This document shows positions 32,022 to 41,870 of a stretch of DNA of 64,000 nt, in pieces (within the stretch, counting starts at the first letter, position 1; the number at the start of each line of letters is the position of its first letter). The notes beneath the pieces were generated by a model that saw nothing but the letters and a program-made list of their open reading frames with translations, searched no databases and was not told the DNA's origin. The stretch is taken from contig NZ_BAED01000048.1 in NCBI RefSeq assembly GCF_000241345.1, positions 62,001-126,000 of the forward strand, given 5' to 3'. Source of the stretch: Gordonia amarae NBRC 15530 (lineage in GTDB: Bacteria > Actinomycetota > Actinomycetes > Mycobacteriales > Mycobacteriaceae). The translations under genes and the position numbers were made by a program.

Positions 32022-33107
32022 GTGAGTGTGACCGTTGAGCGTCCGGGCGCGGTGTCCGGGCTCGACTGGACCGTGTTCCGGGGTGAACGGATCGACGTGA
32101 TGCGGGCGCTCGGCGACGAGCACTCCGACGCCATTATGGCGTGGCGGGCCCTCGTCGGCGGATCGTGGTCGGGTCTCATCGAATACGCCGACGGTTTCGC
32201 CGCGCAGCGGTTCGACGCGATCGTCGCCTCAAGCAAGCGGCTGCTGCCCACCGAATCGGCCGAACTCGCCGCGCTCGCCGACGGCGCCGGCATCCCCGAA
32301 CGGGACCTGTGGGTGCTCAACCTGCGCGGTGACCTCGGCCGCGACGGCACCGGCTGCTCGGACCTGGCGGGCCTGGCTGCCGACGGGGGAGTCCTGTTGG
32401 GGCACAACGAGGACGGCGACGCCGAGGTGCGGGAGCTGATCCGGCTGATCACCCTCGACATCGACGGCGACCCCTGCGTCACGGTGCTGTGGTATCCCGG
32501 CATGTTGCCGGCCAACTCGTTCGTCACCACCTCGGCGGGACTCAGCTTCGGGATGGACCACCTGCCCACCGCCGTGCCGAATCTCGGCGGTGCGGGCCGC
32601 CATCTGGTCGCCCGGCACGCTCAGCGGCAGACCGACGGCGCCGCCGCCCGTGCCGCGCTCACTGACGTGCCGTGCGCGGGTGCGTTCGCGTTCAACATGA
32701 TTGACGAACCCGGCGGGCGGGCCGATGTCATCGAGAACGTGTCCGGGCGGGTGGCCGCAGCCCGAGCCGAGACCGCTGCGATCCCACTGCGGCACGTCAA
32801 CCATCCGTGCCTGGTGCCCGACGGCACCCGCGGCATCCCCGACGACGACCGCTGGCTGGCCGAAAGCCGTGGCCGCGGAGCACTGTTGGAGGCCGGATCG
32901 GTGCGGGCGGCGACGGCCGCCGACGTGATGAGCGCACTGCGGGCGCCGGGGGTGCTGAACACCGAGGAGCACCTGTACACCTACGCCACCACCGTCGTCG
33001 ACACCGCACGGGGCAGGGTGCTGGTGCGCGGGCACGGCGACGAATGGGAGGGCGACCTGGCCGCGTTCGCCCGCGGACGCCGGGCGGCTCCGGTGGTGAC
33101 CGCATGA
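32022..33107 (+). CDS. C45-family Ntn hydrolase/acyltransferase (IAT-like)
   Basis: 361-residue protein of the C45 family, named after fungal isopenicillin N acyltransferase. The likely autoprocessing nucleophile is Cys112 in GTGCSDLA, followed by GHNEDGD, which resembles the GxNxD motif of the family. It should cut itself before Cys112 to give an active two-subunit amidase. Known members exchange or remove acyl groups on 6-APA, beta-alanyl-dopamine or N-acyl amino acids. It would suit removal of acyl caps from imported peptides or lactams. A ribosome site (acaggag) fits GTG 32022; GTG 32028 is possible. Its stop overlaps the next gene (ATGA). Confidence 0.8.
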   Translation: MSVTVERPGAVSGLDWTVFRGERIDVMRALGDEHSDAIMAWRALVGGSWSGLIEYADGFAAQRFDAIVASSKRLLPTESAELAALADGAGIPERDLWVLNLRGDLGRDGTGCSDLAGLAADGGVLLGHNEDGDAEVRELIRLITLDIDGDPCVTVLWYPGMLPANSFVTTSAGLSFGMDHLPTAVPNLGGAGRHLVARHAQRQTDGAAARAALTDVPCAGAFAFNMIDEPGGRADVIENVSGRVAAARAETAAIPLRHVNHPCLVPDGTRGIPDDDRWLAESRGRGALLEAGSVRAATAADVMSALRAPGVLNTEEHLYTYATTVVDTARGRVLVRGHGDEWEGDLAAFARGRRAAPVVTA

Positions 33108-33919
33108 CCTCGCTCGCCGACCGGTTGTGTTCGGTCGTCGGGGTGCGCTGGTCGGCACTGGCCGTCGACATCGACAGTGGCCGTGAACTGTTCGAACTCG
33201 ACGCCGACCGGGTGTGCGACACCGCCAGTATCGGGAAGGTCTTCCTCCTGCACCGGCTGCTCACCGAAGTCGACGCGGGCACACGGTCATTGGAGGACAC
33301 CGTCACCCGCAGGCCCGTCGAGTGGATGGACAACTCCGGTCTCTGGTATCTGCTGCACGCCGACACCCTGACGCTCTACGACGTGGCCGCGCTGATCGGG
33401 GCCGTCAGCGACAACGCCGCCACCAACACGCTGGCGCGGGTCGTCGGCCTCGACGCCGTCCAGGAGCACACCCGCGACCTGGGTTACCACGACTCCGGAC
33501 TGAATGATGTTGTCCGCTGGCCTATTCCGCCGGGCGCACCCGGCATGCTGTCGCACGGCACCGCCCGCGAACTGGTCCGGTTCTGTGCCCGGCTGGCCAC
33601 CGGGGCCGATCTGTCCCACGCGTCGGCCGAAACCCTGCGGCGCTGGCTCGGTGCCGGCATGGACCTGTCGATGGTCGCCTCCGCGTTCGGCCTCGACCCG
33701 CTCGCGCACTACTACTTCGACCGCGGAATCTGGTTGTGGAACAAGACCGGAACCATCTCCACGGTGCGCGCCGACATCGGCGTGGTCATGTCACAGACGC
33801 GGCGCATCGCCTATGCGGTACTGGCCAACTGGGATTCGGGCGCCGATGTGCGTGACGATGTCCTCGCCGCCATGCGCGCGGCCGGGGACGTACTCCGCGC
33901 CGAACTCGGTTTCGCCTGA
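33104..33919 (+). CDS. Class A beta-lactamase-like serine hydrolase without signal peptide
   Basis: 271-residue class A-fold hydrolase, similar to the C-terminal half of the S66 fusion two genes upstream. It has Ser42-Lys45 (SIGK), SDN at 102-104 and Lys214-Thr-Gly. No ExxLN omega-loop motif is visible in the stretch after SDN (GYHDSGLNDVVRWP follows), so the deacylating Glu166 of true beta-lactamases seems absent. There is no export signal. Both facts argue against antibiotic resistance and for an intracellular D-peptidase, amidase or esterase. The two class A domains probably arose by duplication. It is the last gene of the plus-strand operon. Confidence 0.82.
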   Translation: MTSLADRLCSVVGVRWSALAVDIDSGRELFELDADRVCDTASIGKVFLLHRLLTEVDAGTRSLEDTVTRRPVEWMDNSGLWYLLHADTLTLYDVAALIGAVSDNAATNTLARVVGLDAVQEHTRDLGYHDSGLNDVVRWPIPPGAPGMLSHGTARELVRFCARLATGADLSHASAETLRRWLGAGMDLSMVASAFGLDPLAHYYFDRGIWLWNKTGTISTVRADIGVVMSQTRRIAYAVLANWDSGADVRDDVLAAMRAAGDVLRAELGFA

Positions 33920-33942
33920 CCCTTCGTTCGGCATCCTCCTGC

Positions 33943-34057
33943 GCTGGTTGAGGTGCGACGAGCCGCTAGGCGAGGTGCCTCGAAACCCGGTGAGAGAACG
34001 TTGTCGTCTCACCGGGTTTCGAGGCTCGTCGCTAGCGCTCCTCACACCTCAACCGGC
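33943..34057. repeat. Dispersed inverted repeat, copy 2 (well preserved)
   Basis: Left arm ctggttgaggtgcgacgagc to cctcgaaacccggtgag. Short loop agaacgttgtcgt. Right arm ctcaccgggtttcgaggctc to ctcacacctcaaccgg. The arms of about 48-50 bp are near-complementary and would give a long cruciform or RNA hairpin between convergent genes, where it may also end transcription. The left arm matches copy 1 at 2189. Confidence 0.8.
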
Positions 34058-34189
34058 GGTGGGCACCCAACCGGTGGAGGTTCGAGGAGTGAGTGTCAGT
34101 CGGCGAATGCCGTGTCGATCAACCGGCGGAGGGCACCCAACCGGCGGAGGTGCGAGGAGTAAGTGTCAGTCGGCGAAGGCGGTATCGAT
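34050..34189. repeat. 70-bp tandem duplication covering the 3' end of kgd
   Basis: Unit 1 at 34050-34119 and unit 2 at 34120-34189 are about 88 percent alike. Unit 2 contains the last codons and stop of kgd (coding for IDTAFAD). Unit 1 contains a second copy of those codons and stop, left behind downstream of the gene. Confidence 0.85.
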
Positions 34190-37100
34190 GATCTCCTTCT
34201 GCTCCACCGCGTGGACCTTGCTCGAACCCGACGACGGTGCCGACATCGCCCGGCGCGAAGCCCGGCGCAGACCCCTGAGGAGGTCCGGCAGCACGTCGGG
34301 CAGCCACAGACCCAGGAACGGCCACGGACCCTGGTTGGCCGGCTCCTCCTGCACCCACACGAAGTCGTTCGCGTTCGGGTACTGCTCGATCGTCTTGCGC
34401 AGCCTGCGGTGCGGAACCGGGTACAGCTGCTCGATGCGCACGATCGCGATGTCGTCACGGCCGTCCTTCTCACGACGCTCATCGAGCTCGTAGAACAGCT
34501 TGCCGCTCACCAACAGGATCCGCTTGACCTTGCTGTGGTCACCACCGCCGGTGGCGAACTTCGGGTCGTCGAGCACCGAACGGAACTTGTCGTCGGTGAA
34601 GTCGCTGATCTGGCTGACGGCGTGCTTGTTGCGCAGCATCGACTTGGGCGTGAACACGATCAGCGGGCGGCGGATGCCGTCGTGGACGTGCCGGCGCAGC
34701 AGGTGGAAGTAGCTGGCCGGGGTCGACGGCAGCGCGACCGTCATCGAACCCTCGGCGCACAACTGCAGGAACCGCTCGATACGGCCCGAGGTGTGGTCGG
34801 GACCCTGACCCTCGTGGCCGTGCGGCAGCAGCAGCACCACATCGGAGAGCTGACCCCACTTGGCCTCACCGGAGGAGATGAACTCGTCGATGATCGACTG
34901 GGCGCCGTTGACGAAGTCACCGAACTGCCCCTCCCACAGCACGAGTGCGTCGGGATTGCCCACCGAGTAGCCGTACTCGAAACCGAGCACCGCGAACTCC
35001 GACAGCGGCGAGTCGTAGACGTTGAAACGGCCAGGCTGCTCGGGGGACAGGTGGTTGAGCGGGGTGTACTCCGAACCGTTGGTGCGGTCGATGAGCACCG
35101 AATGGCGCTGCGTGAACGTGCCGCGGCGCGAGTCCTGACCGGACAGGCGCACATCGGTGCCTTCGAGGACCAGCGAACCGAACGCCAGCAACTCGGCGAA
35201 TGCCCAGTCGACGTGACCCTCGCGCGACATCTCGTGACGGCGCTTGAGTACCGGCTTGACCCGCTGATGCGCCGTGAAGCCCTCGGGCACGTTGAAGAAC
35301 GCGTCGCCGATCTGCTCCAGCACCGACTTGTCGACGGCGGTCTCCACCTTGAGCGCCAGGGTCTGGTCGGCCTCGACCGACGGGCTGGGCTCGGGGACGT
35401 AGCGCTCGAGTTCCTTGACCTCGTTGAAGACCCGCTCGAGCTGACCCTGGTAGTCGCGAAGGGCGTCCTCGGCCTCCTTGGTGGAGATGTCACCACGGCC
35501 GATGAGGGCTTCGGTGTAGGACTTGCGCACACCGCGCTTGGTGTCGATCACGTCGTACATCGCCGGCTGCGTCATCGAGGGGTCGTCGCCCTCGTTGTGG
35601 CCGCGGCGGCGGAAGCACACGAGGTCGATGACGACGTCCTTGTGGAAGGCCTCGCGGTAGTCGACGGCGAGCTTGGCCGCCCACACGCATGCCTCCGGGT
35701 CGTCGCCGTTGACGTGGAAGATCGGCGCGCCGATCACCTTGGCGATATCGGTGCAGTACTCGGTGGACCGCGAATGCTCGGGTGCGGTGGTGAAGCCGAC
35801 CTGATTGTTGACCACGATGTGGACGGTGCCGCCGGTGCGGTAGCCGGGCAGCAGCGACAGGTTGAGGGTTTCGGGCACCACGCCCTGACCGGCGAACGCG
35901 GCGTCGCCGTGCAGCATCAGCGGCAGGATGGAGAACTGCTCGGACTCCTCGAGCTGATCCTGCTTGGACCGGACCAGACCCTCCAGCACCGGGTCGACGG
36001 CCTCGAGGTGGCTCGGGTTGGCGGTGAGGGAGACGGCGATCTCGTTGTCCCCGAACATCTGGTAGTACTTGCCCTCGGCGCCGAGGTGGTATTTCACGTC
36101 GCCCGAGCCGTGCGCCTGCGCCGGGTTCAGGTTGCCCTCGAACTCGCCGAAGATCTTCGAGTACGGCTTGCCCACGATGTTGGCGAGCACGTTGAGGCGG
36201 CCGCGGTGCGGCATGCCGATGATCACCTCGCGCAGGTTGTGGTCGGCGCAGCGGTCGATGACCGCATCCATCGTCGGGATGGTGGCCTCCGCACCTTCCA
36301 ACGAGAAGCGCTTCTGCCCAACGTATTTGGTTTGCAAGAAGGTCTCGAAGGCCTCGGCCGCGTTGAGCTTTGACAGGATGTATTTCTGCTCGGCCACCGG
36401 CGGCTTGACGTGCTTGATCTCCACGCGCTCCTCGAGCCAGCGCTGCTGCTCGGGTTCGAGGATGTGCGTGTACTCGATGCCGACGTGGCGGCAGTACGCG
36501 TCGCGCAGCACCGCCAGCACGTCGCGCAGCTTCATCCGCTCCTCGCCGTGGAAACCGCCGACCTTGAACTCGCGGTCGAGATCCCACAGCGTCAGGCCGT
36601 AGGTGTGCACGTTGAGGTCGGGGTGCGAGGTCTTGGCATCGCTGTTCATCATCAGCGGATCGGTGTCCGCCATGAGATGACCACGGCTGCGGTAGGCGGC
36701 GATCATCTCGAGCACGCGGGTGCTCTTGTCCACCAGGCCGGCCGGGATGTCCCGGCGCCAGCGGATCGGCTCGTAGGGGATCTTGAACGCGGTGAAGATC
36801 TCGTCGAAGAAGCCGTCGTCGAGGAGCAGCGCGTGCACGCGGCGCAGGAAGTCGCCGGACTCGGCGCCCTGGATGATCCGGTGATCGTAGGTGGAGGTGA
36901 GCGTGATCAGCTTGCCCACACCCAGATCGGCGATCTGCTCGTCGCTGGCGCCCTGGAACTCCGCCGGGTACTCCATCGCACCGGCACCGATGATGGCGCC
37001 CTGACCCTTCATCAGGCGCGGCACCGAATGCACGGTACCGATGGTGCCCGGGTTGGTGAGCGAGATGGTGACACCCGCGAAATCCTCGGCGGTCAGCTTG

Positions 37101-37966
37101 CCCTCACGGGCCCGGCGCACGACGTCCTCGTAGGCCGCGTGGAACTCGCCGAAGCTCATCGTCTCGCAGCCCTTGATGGCCGCGACGACGAGCGTGCGGT
37201 TGCCGTCCTTGCCGACGAGGTCGATCGCCAGGCCCAGGTTGGTATGGGCGGGGGTGATCACATTCGGCTTCCCGTCGACCTCGGCGAAGTGCCGGTTCAT
37301 GTTCGGGAAGTCCTTGATCGCCTGGACGAGCGCGTAACCGAGGATGTGGGTGAAGCTGATCTTGCCGCCGCGGGTGCGGGCGAGGTGGTTGTTGATGACG
37401 ATCCGGTTATCGATCATCAGCTTGGCCGGGATGGCGCGAACGCTGGTCGCGGTGGGGATCGCCAGCGACAGGTTCATGTTCTTGACGATCGCCGCGGCCG
37501 GGCCGCGCAGCACCTTGTTCTCGTCGGCGGCCGGTGCGGGAGCGGGGGTCTTGGCGCCGCCGGCGGTGGTCGAGGCGGCCGAACCGTCCCGGCTGGCGGT
37601 GCCGCGTCCGGCCGCGGCCTTGGTGGCCGGGGCCTCCTTGGCGGGCGCCGGTTTGCGGGTGGTCGTCGGCCGGGCCGGCACGGTGTCGAGGGTGATCTGG
37701 TTGTTGGCCTTCGGCGGGGCCGCTGCGGCGGGCTTCGCCGGAGTCGCGGGTTGTGCCGGGGCCGCGGGTTGTGCGGGTGCCTTGGGCTGGGCCGGCGCGC
37801 TGCCGTTGCTCGACGCGGTGGCACCGGCGTCCGCCGCTTCGGGCTTGTAGTTCTTCAGTACGTCGTGCCAACTCGGGTCGACAGAAGACGGGTCTTTGAT
37901 GAATTGCTGGTACATCTCTTCGACCAGCCATGTGTTCTGTCCGAAATCCGAAACCGAACTGCTCAC
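34166..37966 (-). CDS. kgd: Multifunctional 2-oxoglutarate metabolism enzyme (2-oxoglutarate decarboxylase/dehydrogenase E1-E2)
   Basis: 1266-residue TCA-cycle enzyme. Residues 1-40 ([25 protein letters not shown]) form the E1 N-terminal arm, followed by an Ala/Pro/Lys linker of about 60 residues. An E2-type succinyltransferase domain without lipoyl part covers about 110-350 ([15 protein letters not shown]), and a thiamine-diphosphate E1 domain fills the rest ([27 protein letters not shown]). In mycobacteria it is inhibited by the FHA protein GarA. The GTG at 37966 is followed by the conserved [10 protein letters not shown]; a TTG at 37984 is less likely. Its 3' end is tandemly duplicated. 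Confidence 0.97.
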   Translation of the reverse strand: MSSSVSDFGQNTWLVEEMYQQFIKDPSSVDPSWHDVLKNYKPEAADAGATASSNGSAPAQPKAPAQPAAPAQPATPAKPAAAAPPKANNQITLDTVPARPTTTRKPAPAKEAPATKAAAGRGTASRDGSAASTTAGGAKTPAPAPAADENKVLRGPAAAIVKNMNLSLAIPTATSVRAIPAKLMIDNRIVINNHLARTRGGKISFTHILGYALVQAIKDFPNMNRHFAEVDGKPNVITPAHTNLGLAIDLVGKDGNRTLVVAAIKGCETMSFGEFHAAYEDVVRRAREGKLTAEDFAGVTISLTNPGTIGTVHSVPRLMKGQGAIIGAGAMEYPAEFQGASDEQIADLGVGKLITLTSTYDHRIIQGAESGDFLRRVHALLLDDGFFDEIFTAFKIPYEPIRWRRDIPAGLVDKSTRVLEMIAAYRSRGHLMADTDPLMMNSDAKTSHPDLNVHTYGLTLWDLDREFKVGGFHGEERMKLRDVLAVLRDAYCRHVGIEYTHILEPEQQRWLEERVEIKHVKPPVAEQKYILSKLNAAEAFETFLQTKYVGQKRFSLEGAEATIPTMDAVIDRCADHNLREVIIGMPHRGRLNVLANIVGKPYSKIFGEFEGNLNPAQAHGSGDVKYHLGAEGKYYQMFGDNEIAVSLTANPSHLEAVDPVLEGLVRSKQDQLEESEQFSILPLMLHGDAAFAGQGVVPETLNLSLLPGYRTGGTVHIVVNNQVGFTTAPEHSRSTEYCTDIAKVIGAPIFHVNGDDPEACVWAAKLAVDYREAFHKDVVIDLVCFRRRGHNEGDDPSMTQPAMYDVIDTKRGVRKSYTEALIGRGDISTKEAEDALRDYQGQLERVFNEVKELERYVPEPSPSVEADQTLALKVETAVDKSVLEQIGDAFFNVPEGFTAHQRVKPVLKRRHEMSREGHVDWAFAELLAFGSLVLEGTDVRLSGQDSRRGTFTQRHSVLIDRTNGSEYTPLNHLSPEQPGRFNVYDSPLSEFAVLGFEYGYSVGNPDALVLWEGQFGDFVNGAQSIIDEFISSGEAKWGQLSDVVLLLPHGHEGQGPDHTSGRIERFLQLCAEGSMTVALPSTPASYFHLLRRHVHDGIRRPLIVFTPKSMLRNKHAVSQISDFTDDKFRSVLDDPKFATGGGDHSKVKRILLVSGKLFYELDERREKDGRDDIAIVRIEQLYPVPHRRLRKTIEQYPNANDFVWVQEEPANQGPWPFLGLWLPDVLPDLLRGLRRASRRAMSAPSSGSSKVHAVEQKEIIDTAFAD

Positions 37967-38153
37967 TGCGCTCTCTCGCCTCAATTCCCTCTGGTATCGG
38001 GTCGCTGATCACGTCCTAGGTCTCTTGTGAAGACTCTCGTCGTGGATCAACCCCTGATGGTACGCGGTCCGGGACTGTATGCGGTGCTGGGACCTCACAG
38101 CACTCGGGATGCATTAAATGAAGCACAATCACGGCGATATTGTGGCCGGATTC

Positions 38154-41100
38154 TCACACCAGTTTCGCCTCACCGGACTCCCACAATTGCAGGTACAGAC
38201 CGCCCTGCGCGAGGAGTTCGGCGTGGGTCCCCGACTCCACCACCCGGCCGCCGTCGATGACCGCGATCCGGTCGGCCCGCGCGGCCGTGGCGAGCCGGTG
38301 CGCGACGATCACCGAGGTGCGGCGAGCGGTCACCGCGGCCCCGGCCGCCAGCACCAGTGCCTCGGTCTCCTGGTCGAGGGTCGCGGTCGCCTCATCGAGC
38401 AGCAGCAGGTCGGGTTCGACCAGTTCGGCGCGGGCCAGCGCGACCAGTTGCCGCTGTCCCGACGACAGCTCCCGGCCGCGTTCGCCGACCTGCTGATTCA
38501 TTCCGTGCGGTAGACGGGCGATCACCCCGAGCGCGCCGACCGCACGGGCAGCGGCGGTGATGGCGGCACGGTCCGCGCCGGGCCGCCCGTACGCGATGCT
38601 CTCGGCGACGGTGCCGGCGAACAGGTGTGATTCCTGCGGCACCACGCCGAGCCGGTGCCGGTAGCCGGTGAGCGTGAAGTCGCGGATGTCGGTGCCGTCC
38701 ATGCGCACCACGCCCGTCGTCGGGTCGTAGAAGCGGGCCAGCAGTTTGACGATGGTCGACTTTCCGGCACCCGTGCGCCCGACCAGCGCCAGTGAGGTGC
38801 CGCCCGGGATCGTCAGGCCGACATCGTCGAGGGCGAACCGTCCGGTCCGCCCGTACCGGAAGCCGACGCCGTCGAAGGTGACATCACCGTCGAGGGCGCC
38901 CGGTGGCCGTGCCCGGGGGTTGTCCGGCAGCGACGACTCGGTGCCCAGTAGCTCGGCGATCCGGCGCAGTCCGACGGCTGCCTGCTGGTAGCCGTCGAAC
39001 ACCTGCGAGAGCTGCTGGACCGGACCGAACAGCATCGACAGGTACAGCACGAACGCCACCAGCGTGCCCGCCGACAGATCACCGGAGGTGATCTGGTGCG
39101 CGCCGATCGCCACCGCGGCGGCCGCCGCCACATCGGCGGTGAACGTGATGAACGGGAAGTACACCGAGATCGCCCGCTGCGAGGTCATGCGGGCCTCGAC
39201 CCACGCGTACGTGCGGCCCGCGAACCGGGCGCGGGCCGCCGGAACGCCCCGATAGGTCTGGGTGGTCTTGATGCCGGTGATGTTCTCCTGGAAGTCGGCG
39301 TTCACGGCGCTCACCAGTTCCCGCGACCGCGTGTACGCGCGGGAGGCGATGCGCCGGAAGAACACCGTCGCGGCGATCAGCAGCGGGAACAGCGGCAGCA
39401 TCGCCGCGCCGAGCGCCGGATCGGTGATCACCAGCGCGGCGCCCACCCCGCCGAGCGTCAGCACCGCCACCACCGCCGACGGCAGCCCGGTCTGCAGGAA
39501 CGTCGACAGGGCGTCGATGTCGGTGGTCATCCGGGTCATGATGCGCCCGGACAGTTCCCGCTCGTAGTAGTCGAGGCCGAGCCGCTGGATGTGGGCGTAG
39601 CTGCGGATCCGCAGCCCGTACAGGATGCGTTCGCCCGCCCGCGTGGAGGCGATGACGGTCACCCGGGCGGCCGCCCACGCCAGGGCCACGGCCACCACAC
39701 CGATCGCCGACACCCGCCACACGGTGGCCTCGTCGCCGGCGGCGTCGAGAACGGTGCGGGCCAGCGACGGGAACACCAGACCGACGAGGGTGTCCACGCC
39801 GATCCCGACCATCGTCAGGGCGATCAGCGGCCGGACCGGGCTGAGCAGTCCGCGCAGCGAGAACGGTTGTGCCTCCGACCGGGCCGCGGCGACGTCGACA
39901 CGCGGGTCCTCCGTCGCCGGTGGCAACGCCGCCACGGCCGCGGCGAGTCGGGGGGTGGCGGGCATCGACCCGAGCGCACCCGATCGGCCGCGCCCGGAAG
40001 CCGGAGCCGGAGTGACGGACGGTGCCCAGGCACTGCCGGTGGGAGCGGACCCGGCGTCGGGAACCTCGGGCCACAGTTCATCGGTGGACGGTTCCGGGGC
40101 GGCGGCGATCGCTTCACCGGCGGTGTCGGGGCCGATGCTCATCAGCGCCCGGAACCGTGCGCTCCGGGCATCGAGTTCGGCGACCGTCCCGATGTCGGTG
40201 ATCCGGCCGTCGTCGAGGACCACGACGCGGTCGGCGATCGCCAGCGTCGACCGGCGGTGCGCCAGCACCAGCATCGTCGTCGCCGACTCCGGTGACCGCA
40301 ACCTGCTCAGGATGGTCTGTTCCGTGGCGGCGTCCACGGCCGAGGTCGCGTCGTCGAGCACCATGATCCGGGGCCGGGCGAACATCGCCCGCGCCAGGGC
40401 GACGCGCTGGCGCTGTCCGCCCGAGAGGGTCAGTCCGCGTTCGCCGACCACGGTGTCGAAGCCGTCGGGCAGCGCGTCGACGAACTCGGTGGCGCAGGCC
40501 TGGTCGGCGGCCTCCCGGATGCGCGACCCGGCCGCACCGGGCACCCCGAGCGCGATGTTGGCGCCGATCGTGTCGGAGAACAGGAACGGCTCGTCGAAGA
40601 CGACCGACACCGCCGAGTGCAGCGAGTCGGCGCTCAGTTCGGCCACGTCGATGTGGTGATCACCCGCGCCCACCGACACCGTCCCGGACACCGGCCGGTA
40701 GTAGCGGCACACGAGGTCGGCGATGGTCGACTTCCCCGACCCGGGCGGTCCCACCACGGCGACGCATTCACCGGGTGCGATGTCGAGGGAGACATCGTCG
40801 AGTACCGAGCGACCGCTGAGTTCGGCACTCACCGACGACAGCCGCAGTCCCAGTGGGCCGTCGGGTGCCGCGGTGGTGCCGGCGAGAGTGGGATCGGGCC
40901 GATGGTCGGCCACCTCGTAGACGCGTTCGACGGCCGAGCGCGCCAGCTGCGCTGTCACCAGCAGGCCGGTCACCATGCGGGACAGCGAGGTCATCGACGC
41001 CACATAGGTGGCGAACGCGAGGAAGGTGCCTGCGGTGATCGTGCCGCGGATGGTCAGGTAGCCGCCGACCGCGATCACCAGCACCATGCCCAGCTGCGGT

Positions 41101-41870
41101 ACCGCCGACAGGGTGGGCCCGAGCATCGCGTTGATGCGGGCGGCCCGCAGCCGCAGCCGGTACAGCCGGGCGCCGAGACCGACGAGCGTGTCGACGGCCC
41201 GTTCCTCCTGTCCGAAGCCTTTCACCACCCGGACCCCGGTGACGGTCTCCTCCACGTGCCCGGCGACATCGGCGGCGGCCTGCTGCGCCGACCACGTCGC
41301 GGCGAACAGCCGGCGGCGCACCCGCACCACCACGACGGCGACGACCGGGACCGTGACCAGCGCGACGCACGTCAACACCGGCGACAGATACGCCATGATC
41401 GCGACGGCCACCACCAGTTGCACCCCGGAGCCGAGCGCCAGCGGCACCTGGGCGAGCAGACCCTGGATGATCTGCAGGTCGGAGATCGACCGGGACACGA
41501 TCTGCCCGGTGCGGATCTGGTCCTGAGCCGCACCGTCGAGCCGCAGCAGCGTGTCGAACAGCCGCAACCGCAACGTGTTCTGCACGACGATCGACAGCCG
41601 GCCGGCCGTCATCCGGCGGCCGAACTGACACGCGAACCGGATCACCGCGGCGACGACCAGCGCCGTCACAATCAGCAGCAGTCCGGGACCGGTGTCGGTG
41701 ACACCGGTCGCGTCATCGATGGCGGCCTTCGCCAGGAGTGGGGAGGCCAGGTCCACGGCCACCGCGATCAGCGTCGCGGCGACGGTGAGCACCACCAGCC
41801 GCCGGTGCTCCAGGCACTGGGCGGTGAGCCGCCGGATCCAGCCGGGTTCGGGCTCCGTACTACCGCTCAC
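38154..41870 (-). CDS. Fused double ABC exporter (two TMD-NBD halves)
   Basis: 1238-residue single-chain ABC exporter. Half 1 is a six-helix domain, then Walker A GPPGSGKST, signature LSGGQRQR and Walker B IMVLDDATSAVD. After a Pro/Ala/Arg linker (about 590-650), half 2 has Walker A GRTGAGKST, signature LSSGQRQL and Walker B LLLLDEATATLD. The relatives are heterodimeric drug or lipid exporters, here joined. Half 1 has Asp after the Walker B Asp where catalytic Glu is expected (LDD), so the first ATP site is probably degenerate, as in TM287/288. The GTG start overlaps the EcsC-like gene stop. The substrate is unknown. Confidence 0.9.
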   Translation of the reverse strand: MSGSTEPEPGWIRRLTAQCLEHRRLVVLTVAATLIAVAVDLASPLLAKAAIDDATGVTDTGPGLLLIVTALVVAAVIRFACQFGRRMTAGRLSIVVQNTLRLRLFDTLLRLDGAAQDQIRTGQIVSRSISDLQIIQGLLAQVPLALGSGVQLVVAVAIMAYLSPVLTCVALVTVPVVAVVVVRVRRRLFAATWSAQQAAADVAGHVEETVTGVRVVKGFGQEERAVDTLVGLGARLYRLRLRAARINAMLGPTLSAVPQLGMVLVIAVGGYLTIRGTITAGTFLAFATYVASMTSLSRMVTGLLVTAQLARSAVERVYEVADHRPDPTLAGTTAAPDGPLGLRLSSVSAELSGRSVLDDVSLDIAPGECVAVVGPPGSGKSTIADLVCRYYRPVSGTVSVGAGDHHIDVAELSADSLHSAVSVVFDEPFLFSDTIGANIALGVPGAAGSRIREAADQACATEFVDALPDGFDTVVGERGLTLSGGQRQRVALARAMFARPRIMVLDDATSAVDAATEQTILSRLRSPESATTMLVLAHRRSTLAIADRVVVLDDGRITDIGTVAELDARSARFRALMSIGPDTAGEAIAAAPEPSTDELWPEVPDAGSAPTGSAWAPSVTPAPASGRGRSGALGSMPATPRLAAAVAALPPATEDPRVDVAAARSEAQPFSLRGLLSPVRPLIALTMVGIGVDTLVGLVFPSLARTVLDAAGDEATVWRVSAIGVVAVALAWAAARVTVIASTRAGERILYGLRIRSYAHIQRLGLDYYERELSGRIMTRMTTDIDALSTFLQTGLPSAVVAVLTLGGVGAALVITDPALGAAMLPLFPLLIAATVFFRRIASRAYTRSRELVSAVNADFQENITGIKTTQTYRGVPAARARFAGRTYAWVEARMTSQRAISVYFPFITFTADVAAAAAVAIGAHQITSGDLSAGTLVAFVLYLSMLFGPVQQLSQVFDGYQQAAVGLRRIAELLGTESSLPDNPRARPPGALDGDVTFDGVGFRYGRTGRFALDDVGLTIPGGTSLALVGRTGAGKSTIVKLLARFYDPTTGVVRMDGTDIRDFTLTGYRHRLGVVPQESHLFAGTVAESIAYGRPGADRAAITAAARAVGALGVIARLPHGMNQQVGERGRELSSGQRQLVALARAELVEPDLLLLDEATATLDQETEALVLAAGAAVTARRTSVIVAHRLATAARADRIAVIDGGRVVESGTHAELLAQGGLYLQLWESGEAKLV

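Noticed and set aside
34163-36373. 736-codon open frame on the plus strand opposite kgd
   Set aside because: The frame lies wholly antisense to the well-supported kgd. Such frames are common in GC-rich DNA, its translation is low-complexity Val/Gly/Asp/Arg, and no ribosome site is seen.
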